From Mesorhizobium sp. SARCC-RB16n (GTDB taxonomy: Bacteria; Pseudomonadota; Alphaproteobacteria; Rhizobiales; Rhizobiaceae), in the NCBI RefSeq assembly GCF_008520305.1, contig NZ_ML703278.1, forward strand, positions 1-64,000: a stretch of 64,000 nucleotides of DNA. The letters run 5' to 3'. The stretch's first letter is position 1. Each line of letters begins with the position of its first letter. Below are positions 43,691 through 53,015 of the stretch, one piece after another. The translations under genes and the position numbers were made by a program. A model generated the notes under the pieces. It made no database searches and had not been told where the DNA came from. It saw nothing but the letters and a program-made list of their open reading frames with translations.

Positions 43691-44105
43691 CACGGCGCAA
43701 ATAGATTTCGTGCATTGCAGCTATGCAAGAATAGTGAGGATCGCCTCTCACCCGCAATTTGGGGTAGGAACGTATGGTTCTGCGCTCCTTTATCGCGTCC
43801 GGCTTCTCGACGGATTTCGACGGTCACCTGAACAAGTGTGATCCCTAAACGGTGCGGAGGCTTTGTCGGAGCCTCGCAGCCAGCAAGATTTGCGTTCATA
43901 GGCGCTCTCCACAGGAGGCAATCCAATCCCGCTCTCATGCGATGGCTTCCTGGTCCGTCCCCGGATCTTCCACGATCAACCCGCGCGGGGTCGGCTACGC
44001 GAGCGTGCCGCCGCTTCGGCTCACGCCTCGCGGTGATCGCGACCGGGGCCGGACACCGACGGAGCCATCGAGCGGGAATGGCCCGCTCCGAAGATGGAGC
44101 CTCAG
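43691..44105. other. Upstream region of the small conserved gene
   Basis: About 415 bases containing the putative small-RNA promoter on the minus strand. No gene is supported; longer frames on either strand are GC-rich shadows. Confidence 0.4.
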
Positions 44106-44285
44106 ATGTCCGATCTTGCCACCGCACAGAACCACGCCTTCCAGCTTTCGCGCACCCTGATGGTCCCGGTCACGCTGTTCGAGGTCGACGGACAGTACGG
44201 CGTCATGGTCAGCCACGAACTGGACGGCGGCGAGGTTGCCATCATCCACGAATTCGATCCCCACGAATACGGGCCGGCTCATTGA
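44106..44285 (+). CDS. Small conserved plasmid protein, 59 residues
   Basis: MSDLATAQNHAFQLSRTLMV continuing through VTLFEVDGQYGVMVSHELDG. It is short, acidic, with no cysteine or membrane segment. Similar short genes are common at this place beside the TOPRIM gene on rhizobial plasmids, as far as I recall. Function unknown. An ATG four codons upstream is an alternative start. Confidence 0.6.
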   Translation: MSDLATAQNHAFQLSRTLMVPVTLFEVDGQYGVMVSHELDGGEVAIIHEFDPHEYGPAH

Positions 44286-44324
44286 GCCGGCTTTCTGCTC
44301 CCGGAGGTGCCGCTCGCGAGCAGC

Positions 44325-44412
44325 AGGCGGCAAGGGAAGCTTCGCCCCGGCTGGCCAGCGGTGAGGGCCCGAGGTGCGGATTTGCACGTTGCCAGCCGCG
44401 CCCTTGCCGCCT
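44325..44412. repeat. Nested perfect inverted repeat, 88 nt
   Basis: AGGCGGCAAGGG (44325-44336) is the exact complement of CCCTTGCCGCCT (44401-44412). Inside, GGCTGGC near 44349 pairs with GCCAGCC near 44391. It lies between a 59-residue gene and the TOPRIM gene and could fold in RNA or in single-stranded DNA during transfer. Confidence 0.85.
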
Positions 44413-44503
44413 TTCTCTTCGCGGCGTCCGGAAGCTGTCCCGCAAGGCTGCGGTGAGAAAACCTGAAGGAAAGGCGAGCGCCTGCGGCGCACGAAAGAGG
44501 ATA

Positions 44504-45469
44504 ATGGATCGGGATGAACTCAACGAGCTGAGACATAGCGTGCCCTGCGCGGCTGCGCTGGATAATGCCGGTTACGCCATCGACCTGAAGGAAAGCACAA
44601 GACGGGCGATTAAGTACCGGCGTGGTGAGGCGATCATCATTGTTATCCATGAGGGGAAGGGCTGGTTCGACCCGCTCTCGGACGCCAAGGGAGATGTGTT
44701 TTCGCTCATGTCGCATCTGCACACGGTCGGCTTTGCGCAGGCAAAGACGCTGGTCGCCCGGCTAATCGACTATCAGCCGCGCCAGCCGGTGTGGGAGAGG
44801 CAGGCCCCGGAGCGCAATCCCGGCATCAGCGCGGCCGAGCGATGGAGCAGGCGCCACAAGCCGTGGCCGGGCTCCAGCACCTGGCGCTACCTGCGCGAGG
44901 GGCGTCATCTTCCGGACTCTGTCATGCGATCCGCCATCCGCCAGGACCTGCTGCGGGAGGGGCCCCGTGGCAGCGTGTGGGTTGCCCACAGGGACGGGGA
45001 GGGGCGTCTCACTGGCTGGGAAGAGCGCGGTCCGCAGTGGCGCGGCTTCGCGACGGGGGGCGCCAAGGTGCTGTTCAGATTCGGCTCCCGCGATGCGATG
45101 CGTCTGTGCGTCACCGAGGCGGCGATCGACGCCATGAGCCTTGCGGCGCTGGAGGGTGAACGGCGCGACAGCCTTTATCTGAGCACCGGCGGCGGCTGGG
45201 CTCCCGCCACCCCGGCGGCGATACGGCTGCTGGCGGCACGGTCAGGTGTGTTGCTGGTCGCGGCGACCGACAATAATCCCCAAGGCGACGTTTACGCAGA
45301 TCGCCTCGAAGCGCTCGCCGGCGAGGCCGGCTGCGGCTTCGAACGTCTGCGGCCGCGAGAGGAGGACTGGAACGCCGAGCTGAGGGCAGGAGTGAAGAGT
45401 GGGCCAAAGGCAGGAAGGAGAGAGGAGGAAGACCGGCTGCCGCATGCCCGCCGGCCGCGTCAAGGGTGA
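44504..45469 (+). CDS. DUF3991/TOPRIM-domain protein (primase-like)
   Basis: A 321-residue protein from ATG behind AGAGG. An N-terminal helical and DUF3991-like part (WFDPLSDAKGDVFSLMSHL; RHKPWPGSSTWRYLREGRHL) precedes a TOPRIM domain with RLCVTEAAIDAMSLAAL (catalytic Glu) and LLVAATDNNPQGDVYADRL, where the usual D-x-D reads D-N-N. TOPRIM proteins of this kind on mobile elements may act in primer synthesis or nicking. The C-terminal tail is Lys/Arg-rich. Confidence 0.85.
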   Translation: MDRDELNELRHSVPCAAALDNAGYAIDLKESTRRAIKYRRGEAIIIVIHEGKGWFDPLSDAKGDVFSLMSHLHTVGFAQAKTLVARLIDYQPRQPVWERQAPERNPGISAAERWSRRHKPWPGSSTWRYLREGRHLPDSVMRSAIRQDLLREGPRGSVWVAHRDGEGRLTGWEERGPQWRGFATGGAKVLFRFGSRDAMRLCVTEAAIDAMSLAALEGERRDSLYLSTGGGWAPATPAAIRLLAARSGVLLVAATDNNPQGDVYADRLEALAGEAGCGFERLRPREEDWNAELRAGVKSGPKAGRREEEDRLPHARRPRQG

Positions 45470-45609
45470 AGCTTCGCCCGGCTTCGCCGGCCCTTGACCC
45501 GCCCGGACGGAGAGGCGCCGCGGAGGAGGGGTCAGGAAGGGCTGAATTGACGGTGAAATCGCAAGGATGAGCCGCGCTCCAGCCCGACGAGGCTGAAAGG
45601 AGCCCGCAA

Positions 45610-46212
45610 ATGACCCTCTCTCCGATCCGCAAGGTGTATCAGGGTGTCGCCGACCGCCGGCAGATGTTTCGCATGTTCGACCGCCACGCGCAGCGGCCCA
45701 ACCGCTGGCAGGACGATGCCGGCGCGCTCTACACCGGCGAGTGGTTCGCGATCAGCGAACGCGACCACGACCATATGTTCGAGATTCTGCCGCCACTCTG
45801 GATGCGTGAGGGCATGTTCGCGCTGCGGGAATTCCTGACCGGCAGCGTCACCAGCGTTTTCTTCGCGCTGACGATCGACGCCCAACTCCGTCATTATCAC
45901 GGCTATTGCGACCTGTCGGACAGAGGCTCCTACAAGCGCATGCGCGACGCGATTGTCGAGCGCGAATCCCGCCCGGTTCGCGCAATGACGCGCCAAGAGC
46001 GGCTCGATCACATCTGGTCGAGCACGCATGACGATTTTCGCGGCTATGCCAGTGAAGGTTGGGCCGAAGCCGATCGCGGCGCGCGCACCGTTTTTGTCTA
46101 TTGCGGCCGTCGCGGCAGCGCCCTGAAGCTGCTTGACCGCCTCACTGACGCAGAGGTCTCCGCAAAGCTTCCGGTGCACCTGCGCTACCTCCCTGATGCA
46201 ATCGCGGCGTGA
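45610..46212 (+). CDS. DUF1419-family protein
   Basis: A 200-residue protein (MTLSPIRKVYQGVADRRQMF) with a conserved Trp/Asp/His-rich core (GEWFAISERDHDHMFEILPP, FFALTIDAQLRHYHGYCDLS). The family is restricted largely to rhizobial plasmids and islands and has no known function. A GGCTGAAAGGAG ribosome region precedes the ATG. A decayed copy of its 3' end lies at 8.07-8.24 kb. Confidence 0.85.
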   Translation: MTLSPIRKVYQGVADRRQMFRMFDRHAQRPNRWQDDAGALYTGEWFAISERDHDHMFEILPPLWMREGMFALREFLTGSVTSVFFALTIDAQLRHYHGYCDLSDRGSYKRMRDAIVERESRPVRAMTRQERLDHIWSSTHDDFRGYASEGWAEADRGARTVFVYCGRRGSALKLLDRLTDAEVSAKLPVHLRYLPDAIAA

Positions 46213-46222
46213 GGAAGCAGCC

Positions 46223-46609
46223 ATGTTCACGTTTCCCATTCCCGGCGTTCGCAAGGTCGTCGATCGCGGTATTGCCGACGCCGCAGCCAATGGCGGGTTT
46301 CGCAACCCGTACTACGGCGAGGGCGAGATCCCCGGCCTATGGCTGGTTGGCGACCAGGGGGTCTACATGATCTCGAACGGCAAACTCGCCGACAGCGACC
46401 GTCCGCTCGTGATCTATTCGGACGAGTGCCATCCGGTCGGCAATCCGGACTGGTTCCATTACAAAACCCGCCATTTCGGCGGTGATGACGGGATCGAATT
46501 CATCGACGCCGAGAGGCTTATACCGCTGTTTGATCGGCACTTGCACTGCACACATCTGCACGTGCAGCTGACCGAGACAGAAGTCTCGCTGTCGTTGATC
46601 GCCCGCTAG
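46223..46609 (+). CDS. DUF3085-family protein
   Basis: A 128-residue protein starting MFTFPIPGVRKVVDRGIADA behind GAGGAAG, 10 bases after the DUF1419 stop, so co-transcribed. Conserved core: GEIPGLWLVGDQGVYMISNG and GGDDGIEFIDAERL. No enzyme motif seen; function unknown. A decayed copy of its 5' two thirds lies at 7.87-8.07 kb. Confidence 0.85.
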   Translation: MFTFPIPGVRKVVDRGIADAAANGGFRNPYYGEGEIPGLWLVGDQGVYMISNGKLADSDRPLVIYSDECHPVGNPDWFHYKTRHFGGDDGIEFIDAERLIPLFDRHLHCTHLHVQLTETEVSLSLIAR

Positions 46610-46631
46610 CCCCTTCCCCCTCGCCAGCCTT

Positions 46632-46660
46632 TCACGCGGCCGACAACGCCGTCCGCGTGA
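46632..46660. repeat. Hairpin upstream of the methyltransferase-helicase gene
   Basis: TCACGCGG (46632-46639) and CCGCGTGA (46653-46660) form an 8-bp perfect stem with a 13-base loop, ending about 33 bases before the start codon of the giant gene. No T-run follows, so it is a leader element or weak attenuator rather than a classic terminator. Confidence 0.6.
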
Positions 46661-46693
46661 TCGTGCTCGCCAAAATTCCAAGGAGATTTTTCG

Positions 46694-49600
46694 ATGGCGC
46701 AAGACGACCCCTTCACCCTCGACCTGTTCGGCAATACCGCTCTTTCTTCCGGTCTTGGCCTCGGCGTTACCGCCTTTTCGGCCGCATTTGCCGACGATCC
46801 TGACGATGATGACCCGACACCCTCGCCCCTCGCACCCGCCAAGCCCATCGCGGCGGATGCGGGGTCCGTGCGCAAGTCGCCAAGCGGAACGAACTTTTAT
46901 CTCGCCGGCGCGCGCTGCCTCGCCAGATCCTGGCGCGACCGAGCCCGGGACAATCTCGCCGCCATTCGCCTTGCCGCCGGGATCGTTGACCAACAACGCG
47001 CGGCCACAGCCGATGAACAGGCGGCGCTAATCAAGTTCACCGGCTTTGGGGCCAGCGAGCTCGCCAATGGCGTCTTCCGCCGGCCGGGCGAACAGCGCTT
47101 CCGCAAGGGCTGGGACGAAATCGGCGCGCAGCTGGAGGCTGCAACAGACAGCGGTGACTACGCTTCGCTCGCCCGGTGCACGCAATACGCTCACTTCACC
47201 CCGGAATACATCGTCCGGGCCATCTGGAACGGACTACAGCGGCTGGGCTGGCGCGGCGGCCGCGTTCTGGAACCGGGTATTGGCACCGGGCTATTTGCAG
47301 CGCTGATGCCCGAACGGTTCCGCGCGGTCTCCCACATCACCGGTATCGAACTCGACCCGGTCACTGCCCGGATCGCCAGGCTGCTGCAGCCACGTGCAAA
47401 AATCCTCAACCGGGATTTCGCGCATGTCGATCTGCCGGCGCATTTCGATCTGGCCATCGGCAATCCCCCGTTCTCGGACCGCATCGTGCGCAGCGACCGG
47501 GCGCTCCGCTCGCTTGGGCTGCGCCTGCACGACTATTTTATCGTCAAGGCGATAGACAGTCTGAAGCCTGCAGGCCTCGCCGCCTTTGTCACCTCGGCCG
47601 GTACGATGGACAAGGCGGATAGTCGCGCCCGCGCAGCAATAGCCGGCATGGCCGATCTTATCGCCGCAGTCCGCCTGCCTGAAGGCAGCTTTCGCGCCGA
47701 CGCGGGTACCGACGTCGTGGTCGATATCCTGTTCTTCCGCAAGCGTAGCCCCGGGGAGATGCCCGGTTCCGATGCGTGGCTCGATTTGGCGCAGGTGCGG
47801 GCGGAAACCGAGGACGAGGGCGCAATCCGCGTCAACCGCTGGCTCGCCGAGCACCCCGACATGGTGCTGGGTGAGCATGCGCTGCGGCGCGGCATCCATG
47901 GTCCCGACGAGACCTATACCTGCCTGCCGCGCGCCGGTGAGGACCTCGATGCTGCTCTCAACGCGGCGATGTTTTTTCTTCCGGAAGCCATCTACGGCGG
48001 CGATCCTGAAGAGATCGGTCCCAGTCTGGACGAGGATCTTGCCGGGCCGTCCGCCAGTCCGGCAGCCGATGGCATGGCGATCCGCGAGGGCAGCTATTTT
48101 CTGGCGAAAAGTGGCGCCCTGATGCAAATGATTGACGGCATTCCTGTCGCCGTCAATGTGAAGCGGGGCCGGGGGACCGATGGCATCCTCGACAAGCATG
48201 CGCGCATCCTCCGCAAGCTCATCCCGATCCGCGATGCCGTGCGCGAGGTGCTGAGGTGCCAAGAGTTGCATCGGCCGTGGAAGCCGGCACAAGTCACGCT
48301 GCGCATCGCTTGGTCGAACTTCGTGCGCGAGTTCGGGCCGATCAACTTTACCACCGTCTCGACGTCGCAGGACGACGAGACCGGAGAGGTTCGCGAAACG
48401 CATCGTCGGCCGAACATCCAGCCCTTTCTCGATGATCCGGATTGCTGGCTGGTCGCCTCGATCGAGGACTATGACCTGGAGAGCAATACGGCCAAGCCCG
48501 GGCCGATCTTTTCCGAGCGCGTGATCGCGCCGCCGCCGGCGCCGGTCATCACGAATGCCGCCGACGCGCTCGCGGTAGTCCTCAACGAACGTGGCCATGT
48601 CGATCCCGATCACATCGCTGAGCTTTTGCATCGCGATGTCGCCGCCATCATCGAGGAACTGGGACCGGCGATCTTCCAGGACCCGGCTTCAGGAGCATGG
48701 CAGGCGGCGGACGCCTATCTTTCCGGCGCGGTCCGCTCGAAGCTTGCGGTTGCCGAGGCCGCGGCTGCACTTGATCCCGTTTTCGCCCGTAATGTCTCGG
48801 CGCTGAAGGCTGTGCAGCCTGCCGATCTCCGGCCCTCCGACATCACCGCGCGTCTTGGCGCACCATGGATACCGGCGGCCGACATCATCGGCTTCGTCAA
48901 GGAAACGATGGACGCCGACATCACCATCCACCACACCCCGGAGCTTGCCTGCTGGACGGTGATGGCCCATGGCCTGCGATATTCGGCCGCCGGCACGACG
49001 CAATGGGGCACCCATCGCCGTGACGCCGGTCAGCTTCTGTCCGATGCGCTCAACTCCTCGATCCCGCAGATCTTCGACACGGTGAAGGACGGCGATACCG
49101 AGCGCCGTGTCCTCAATGTCGTCGACACGGAGGCGGCGAAGGAGAAGCTGCAAAAAATCAAGACGGCTTTCCAGAACTGGATCTGGTCCGATCCCGATCG
49201 CACCGACCGCTTGGCCCGTATCTACAATGACCGTTTCAACAACATCGTGCCGCGAAGATTCAACGGGGACCACCTGCAACTTCCAGGCGCCTCGGGCGCC
49301 TTTTCTCTTTATGGCCACCAGAAGCGGGTCATCTGGCGGATCATTGCCGCCGGCAGCACCTATGTCGCCCACGCCGTCGGCGCCGGTAAGACCATGTCGA
49401 TCGCCGCCGCGATCATGGAGCAGCGTCGGCTCGGCCTGATCAACAAGGCGATGATGGTCGTGCCCGGCCATTGCCTGGCACAGGCCGCGCGTGAGTTTCT
49501 CGCGCTCTACCCTTCCGCCCGCATTCTCGTCGCCGACGAGACGAACTTCGTGAGGGAGAAGCGTCGTCGCTTCTTGTCGCGCGCCGCGACCGCCAACTGG

Positions 49601-51808
49601 GACGCGATCATCATCACCCATTCGGCGTTTCGCTTCATTGCCGTTCCTTCGGCCTTCGAGGCCCAGATGATCCAAGATGAACTCGTAGCCTACGAGGAGC
49701 TGCTGACCAAGGTCGAGCGAGAGGATCGGCTGTCGCGCAAGCGCATCGAGCGCATGAAGGAGGGCCACAAGGAGCGGCTGGAGGCGCTGTCGACGCGCAA
49801 GGACGATCTCGTGACCATCGGCGAGATCGGCGTCGACCAGATCATCGTCGACGAAGCGCAGGAGTTCCGAAAACTGTCGTTCGCCACCAACATGTCGACA
49901 CTGAAGGGTGTCGATCCGAACGGCTCGCAGCGCGCCTGGGATCTTTATGTAAAATCCCGCTTCGTCGACACCAGGAATCCGGGCAGGGCGCTGGTGCTGG
50001 CGTCAGGCACCCCGATTACCAACACGCTCGGCGAAATGTTCACCGTCCAGCGGCTGATGGACAATGCAGGTCTTGCACAGCGCGGGCTGCACGAGTTCGA
50101 CGCCTGGGCTTCGACCTTTGGCGATGCCTCGACCGAGCTCGAACTGCAGCCGTCCGGCAAATACAAGCCGGTGACACGCTTCGCCCAGTTCGTGAACGTT
50201 CCCGAACTGATCGCGATATTCCGGTCGTTTGCCGATGTGGTGATGCCGGCGGACCTGCGCCACTATGTCAAGGTGCCGGAGATCACCGGCGGCAAGCGCC
50301 AGATCATCACGGCAGAGCCGACCCGAGCCTTCAAGGCCTATCAGCTGGTGCTCGCCGAACGCATCAAGGCGATCGAGGAACGTGACGGACCGGCGCAGCC
50401 GGGCGACGACATCCTGTTGTCGGTGATCACCGACGGACGGCATGCGGCAATCGATCTTCGGCTGGTCATGCCGGCCATGGACAATGAAGTTGGCAACAAG
50501 CTCAACGCGCTTATAGCCAACGCCTTTCACATCTGGCGCGACACGGCGCAAAACATCTATGTCCGGCCAGACGGGCAAGTCTTTGAGCTGCCAGGGGCGG
50601 CCCAGATGATCTTTTCCGATCTCGGCACCATCAACGTCGAGAAGACCCGGGGCTTCTCCGCCTATCGCTGGATCCGCGATGAACTGGTCCGGATGGGCGT
50701 CCCCGCTTCCGAAATCGCGTTCATGCAGGATTTTCGGAAGTCTGAGGCCAAGCAGCGCCTGTTCGGCGATGTCCGGTCGGGCCGGGTGAGGTTCCTGCTC
50801 GGCTCTTCCGAGACGATGGGAACCGGGGTCAACGCGCAGCTTCGGCTGAAGGCGTTGCATCACCTTGATGTCCCGTGGCTCCCCTCACAGATCGAGCAGC
50901 GTGAGGGGCGTATAATCAGGCAAGGCAATCAGCACGATGAGGTGGGCATTTACGCCTACGCAACGCTCGGCAGCCTTGATGCCACGATGTGGCAGAACAA
51001 CGAGCGCAAGGCCCGCTTCATCGCCGCGGCCCTTTCCGGCGATACCTCGATCCGCCGCCTGGCAGACATCGGCGAGGGCCAGGCCAACCAGTTCGCTTTA
51101 GCCAAGGCGATCGCGTCCGGCGATCCGCGCCTGATGCAGAAGGCCGGATTGGAGGCCGAGATCGCCCGTCTCGAGCGTCTTTGCGCGGCCCATATCGACG
51201 ATCAGCATGCTATCCGTCGCCAGATCCGCGATGCCGAGCGCGACATTGAACTGGCGATCCGCAGGATCGGTGAGATCGCACAGGACATCGAGCGGCTGGT
51301 GCCAACGGCAGGGGATGCCTTCGCCATGACCGTGACAGGCGAGGCGTTCACCGAGCGCAAGTGCGCCGGCCGCGCGCTGATGAAAGAGATCCTGACGCTG
51401 GTCCAGCTCCAGCATGATGGCGAACAGGTTATTGCCTCGATCGGCGACTTCGATCTGAAATTTGCCGGCGAGCGCTTCGGCAAGGACGGCTTCCGCTACA
51501 CGACCATGCTGCTGCGCATCGGCGCCGGACATGAGGTCGAGTTGCCCGTCACCACGACGCCGATCGGCGCCATCGCCCGGCTCGAGCACGCACTGGACAA
51601 CTTCGAGGGCGAACAGGAAAACTATCGCCTGCGGCTCGACGATGCTCGCAAGCGTCTTGCGTCGTATCGACCGCGCGTCGGTGAAGCCTTTGCCTTCGAG
51701 GCCGAGTTGAAGATGAAGCTGGAACAACTGGCAAAGGTTGACGCGGATCTTGCCCGCGATGTCGAGGCATCGGGCGACAAACCCAGGAGCGATCGGATCG
51801 CGGCCTGA
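46694..51808 (+). CDS. Giant N6-adenine methyltransferase-like / SF2 helicase fusion protein
   Basis: A 1704-residue protein behind AAGGAG. Methyltransferase motif I GRVLEPGIGTGLFAALMP near residue 193 and motif IV DLAIGNPPFSDR near 255 (NPPF, N6-adenine type). From about 880 a helicase core: SLYGHQKRVIW (Q-like), HAVGAGKTMSIAAA (Walker A, near 898), QIIVDEAQEFR (DEAQ, near 1052), and motif VI IEQREGRIIRQGNQ near 1402. A C-terminal coiled coil follows. Such fusions are found on rhizobial plasmids and other mobile elements, and may counter restriction or modify incoming DNA. Confidence 0.9.
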   Translation: MAQDDPFTLDLFGNTALSSGLGLGVTAFSAAFADDPDDDDPTPSPLAPAKPIAADAGSVRKSPSGTNFYLAGARCLARSWRDRARDNLAAIRLAAGIVDQQRAATADEQAALIKFTGFGASELANGVFRRPGEQRFRKGWDEIGAQLEAATDSGDYASLARCTQYAHFTPEYIVRAIWNGLQRLGWRGGRVLEPGIGTGLFAALMPERFRAVSHITGIELDPVTARIARLLQPRAKILNRDFAHVDLPAHFDLAIGNPPFSDRIVRSDRALRSLGLRLHDYFIVKAIDSLKPAGLAAFVTSAGTMDKADSRARAAIAGMADLIAAVRLPEGSFRADAGTDVVVDILFFRKRSPGEMPGSDAWLDLAQVRAETEDEGAIRVNRWLAEHPDMVLGEHALRRGIHGPDETYTCLPRAGEDLDAALNAAMFFLPEAIYGGDPEEIGPSLDEDLAGPSASPAADGMAIREGSYFLAKSGALMQMIDGIPVAVNVKRGRGTDGILDKHARILRKLIPIRDAVREVLRCQELHRPWKPAQVTLRIAWSNFVREFGPINFTTVSTSQDDETGEVRETHRRPNIQPFLDDPDCWLVASIEDYDLESNTAKPGPIFSERVIAPPPAPVITNAADALAVVLNERGHVDPDHIAELLHRDVAAIIEELGPAIFQDPASGAWQAADAYLSGAVRSKLAVAEAAAALDPVFARNVSALKAVQPADLRPSDITARLGAPWIPAADIIGFVKETMDADITIHHTPELACWTVMAHGLRYSAAGTTQWGTHRRDAGQLLSDALNSSIPQIFDTVKDGDTERRVLNVVDTEAAKEKLQKIKTAFQNWIWSDPDRTDRLARIYNDRFNNIVPRRFNGDHLQLPGASGAFSLYGHQKRVIWRIIAAGSTYVAHAVGAGKTMSIAAAIMEQRRLGLINKAMMVVPGHCLAQAAREFLALYPSARILVADETNFVREKRRRFLSRAATANWDAIIITHSAFRFIAVPSAFEAQMIQDELVAYEELLTKVEREDRLSRKRIERMKEGHKERLEALSTRKDDLVTIGEIGVDQIIVDEAQEFRKLSFATNMSTLKGVDPNGSQRAWDLYVKSRFVDTRNPGRALVLASGTPITNTLGEMFTVQRLMDNAGLAQRGLHEFDAWASTFGDASTELELQPSGKYKPVTRFAQFVNVPELIAIFRSFADVVMPADLRHYVKVPEITGGKRQIITAEPTRAFKAYQLVLAERIKAIEERDGPAQPGDDILLSVITDGRHAAIDLRLVMPAMDNEVGNKLNALIANAFHIWRDTAQNIYVRPDGQVFELPGAAQMIFSDLGTINVEKTRGFSAYRWIRDELVRMGVPASEIAFMQDFRKSEAKQRLFGDVRSGRVRFLLGSSETMGTGVNAQLRLKALHHLDVPWLPSQIEQREGRIIRQGNQHDEVGIYAYATLGSLDATMWQNNERKARFIAAALSGDTSIRRLADIGEGQANQFALAKAIASGDPRLMQKAGLEAEIARLERLCAAHIDDQHAIRRQIRDAERDIELAIRRIGEIAQDIERLVPTAGDAFAMTVTGEAFTERKCAGRALMKEILTLVQLQHDGEQVIASIGDFDLKFAGERFGKDGFRYTTMLLRIGAGHEVELPVTTTPIGAIARLEHALDNFEGEQENYRLRLDDARKRLASYRPRVGEAFAFEAELKMKLEQLAKVDADLARDVEASGDKPRSDRIAA

Positions 51809-51816
51809 CGGCTTTG

Positions 51817-52314
51817 CTATCTTGACAGGCGATTCTCGTCGTCGATCAGCGTGAGGCGGTGCGGGGCCGCATCACCCCATTTCCAGAGCACGAGGTTCAG
51901 ATCCTGCCTGGTTGCGCCAGGTGCGAAGCTGCCGACAAGCAGGCCGTTGCAACCCTTGTCCATGAGGCGGCGGGCAAAGGCTTGCGTCCGCGCTTCTCCG
52001 GTCGCCTTCATCTGGTCACGCCATGTGCCGTCGGCGAGCGTGGCCGCATCCATGTCTTGGGCCGACAAAGCCTCTGCGTCACGGCCGTCGAAGACATCAT
52101 CGATTTGTGCGTCGTAGGAGACGAGCGTCGTCGGCTGGAGATTGCCGACCTGGTTTGCTTCGCGTAGCGCGGTCATCACCGACAGTGACGCATAGAGCGC
52201 CGGAACACCCTTCGGATTGAATCGTCCACCGTAGAGTTCAGCGCCACGGCCCGACAGCGGCTCGCGCGCATAAATGGGATTCAACGCCCGATAGAGCTTT
52301 CCACGATAAAACAC
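51817..52314 (-). CDS. RES-domain toxin
   Basis: About 165 residues from a GTG start 4 bases after the antitoxin stop. Core: YRALNPIYAREPLSGRGAEL, GGRFNPKGVPALYASLSVMT, the R-Y-S arrangement that names the RES family. RES toxins degrade NAD+. Convergent with the giant methyltransferase-helicase gene (8 bases apart). A longer upstream frame overlaps the antitoxin and is rejected. Confidence 0.88.
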   Translation of the reverse strand: MFYRGKLYRALNPIYAREPLSGRGAELYGGRFNPKGVPALYASLSVMTALREANQVGNLQPTTLVSYDAQIDDVFDGRDAEALSAQDMDAATLADGTWRDQMKATGEARTQAFARRLMDKGCNGLLVGSFAPGATRQDLNLVLWKWGDAAPHRLTLIDDENRLSR

Positions 52315-52318
52315 CGGG

Positions 52319-52669
52319 TCAGGCGTGCACGCCGGCGTCGACCGCGTCGACATAGTCCAGCACGTCATCGGCACGACCGCCGCGCACCAGCTGCATAGCC
52401 GTCTGGCCGGAGAAGCCCGGTAGCGGCTCCGAACGATACCAGGCATAGGCCATCAACTGCGAACCAAAGCGCGGCTCGACCTTGTTGATCACCTCGACCA
52501 TCTCGCGCAGTCGACGCTGGGTCTTGTCCGACCGAATGCGGTCCTTGCGCTGGACCGCGTCCCTGCCGAGCCCCGCGGTGCGCGCGACTTCCTCGCTGGT
52601 CGTACGGAACGCCTCCGCGATCTTGCGCGGCGCGAAGAGGCCATTATCGGAATACTGGATGAGACCCAT
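52319..52669 (-). CDS. Xre/MbcA/ParS-type antitoxin of the RES toxin
   Basis: A 116-residue protein. The helical N-terminal part (RKIAEAFRTTSEEVARTAGL) is followed by the DUF2384 toxin-binding region (PGFSGQTAMQLVRGGRADDV then LDYVDAVDAGVHA). Its order with the RES gene is standard, and it probably represses its own promoter. No strong palindrome was identified upstream. Confidence 0.88.
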   Translation of the reverse strand: MGLIQYSDNGLFAPRKIAEAFRTTSEEVARTAGLGRDAVQRKDRIRSDKTQRRLREMVEVINKVEPRFGSQLMAYAWYRSEPLPGFSGQTAMQLVRGGRADDVLDYVDAVDAGVHA

Positions 52670-53015
52670 AAGCTATCTCTTGCCGGTTTGATGCCACTCA
52701 ACTTGACGCAATATAGTGCCAGCCAACGTGGCAATCAATGGGAATAGCAATGGAAATGGAAGGAGAGGAGGAGGGGGAAAAAAACCGGTTCGCCGATCGC
52801 CCGAACCAGTGGCGCTTACGCTCAACCGCGCCGCTCGCGATCCCGGCCCGTCGTCCTGCGCAGGGCTGAAAGCCCCGCTGGTCCGGCCAGGCAGGGATGC
52901 TCGACCGCAGTTGCACCGGCCCGCCCGCTCCGCGGTGCCGGGGGATGTCTTCGGGAAGAAGACGGAAAAGGACGGGCGAAAAGGCCGCGTCCGCAATCCC
53001 CAAAGGAGTATCTCC
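52670..53015. other. Leader region between antitoxin and ParB-like gene
   Basis: About 345 bases: the antitoxin promoter at the left and a GC-rich leader at the right. The leader has a near-complementary pair (52805-52815 with 52870-52880), a CCTGCGCAGG palindrome (52854-52863) and a GGGCT/AGCCC hairpin about 150 bases before the ParB-like start. A similar hairpin occurs before 56976. Confidence 0.55.

Noticed and set aside
43521-43757. Minus-strand 78-codon frame over the candidate small RNA
   Set aside because: The strong terminator lies inside it and the region folds into three hairpins, which fits RNA better than protein.
47291-48631. A 446-codon minus-strand frame inside the methyltransferase-helicase gene
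   Set aside because: Shadow of the plus-strand gene, which has conserved motifs on both sides; no ribosome site or family match.
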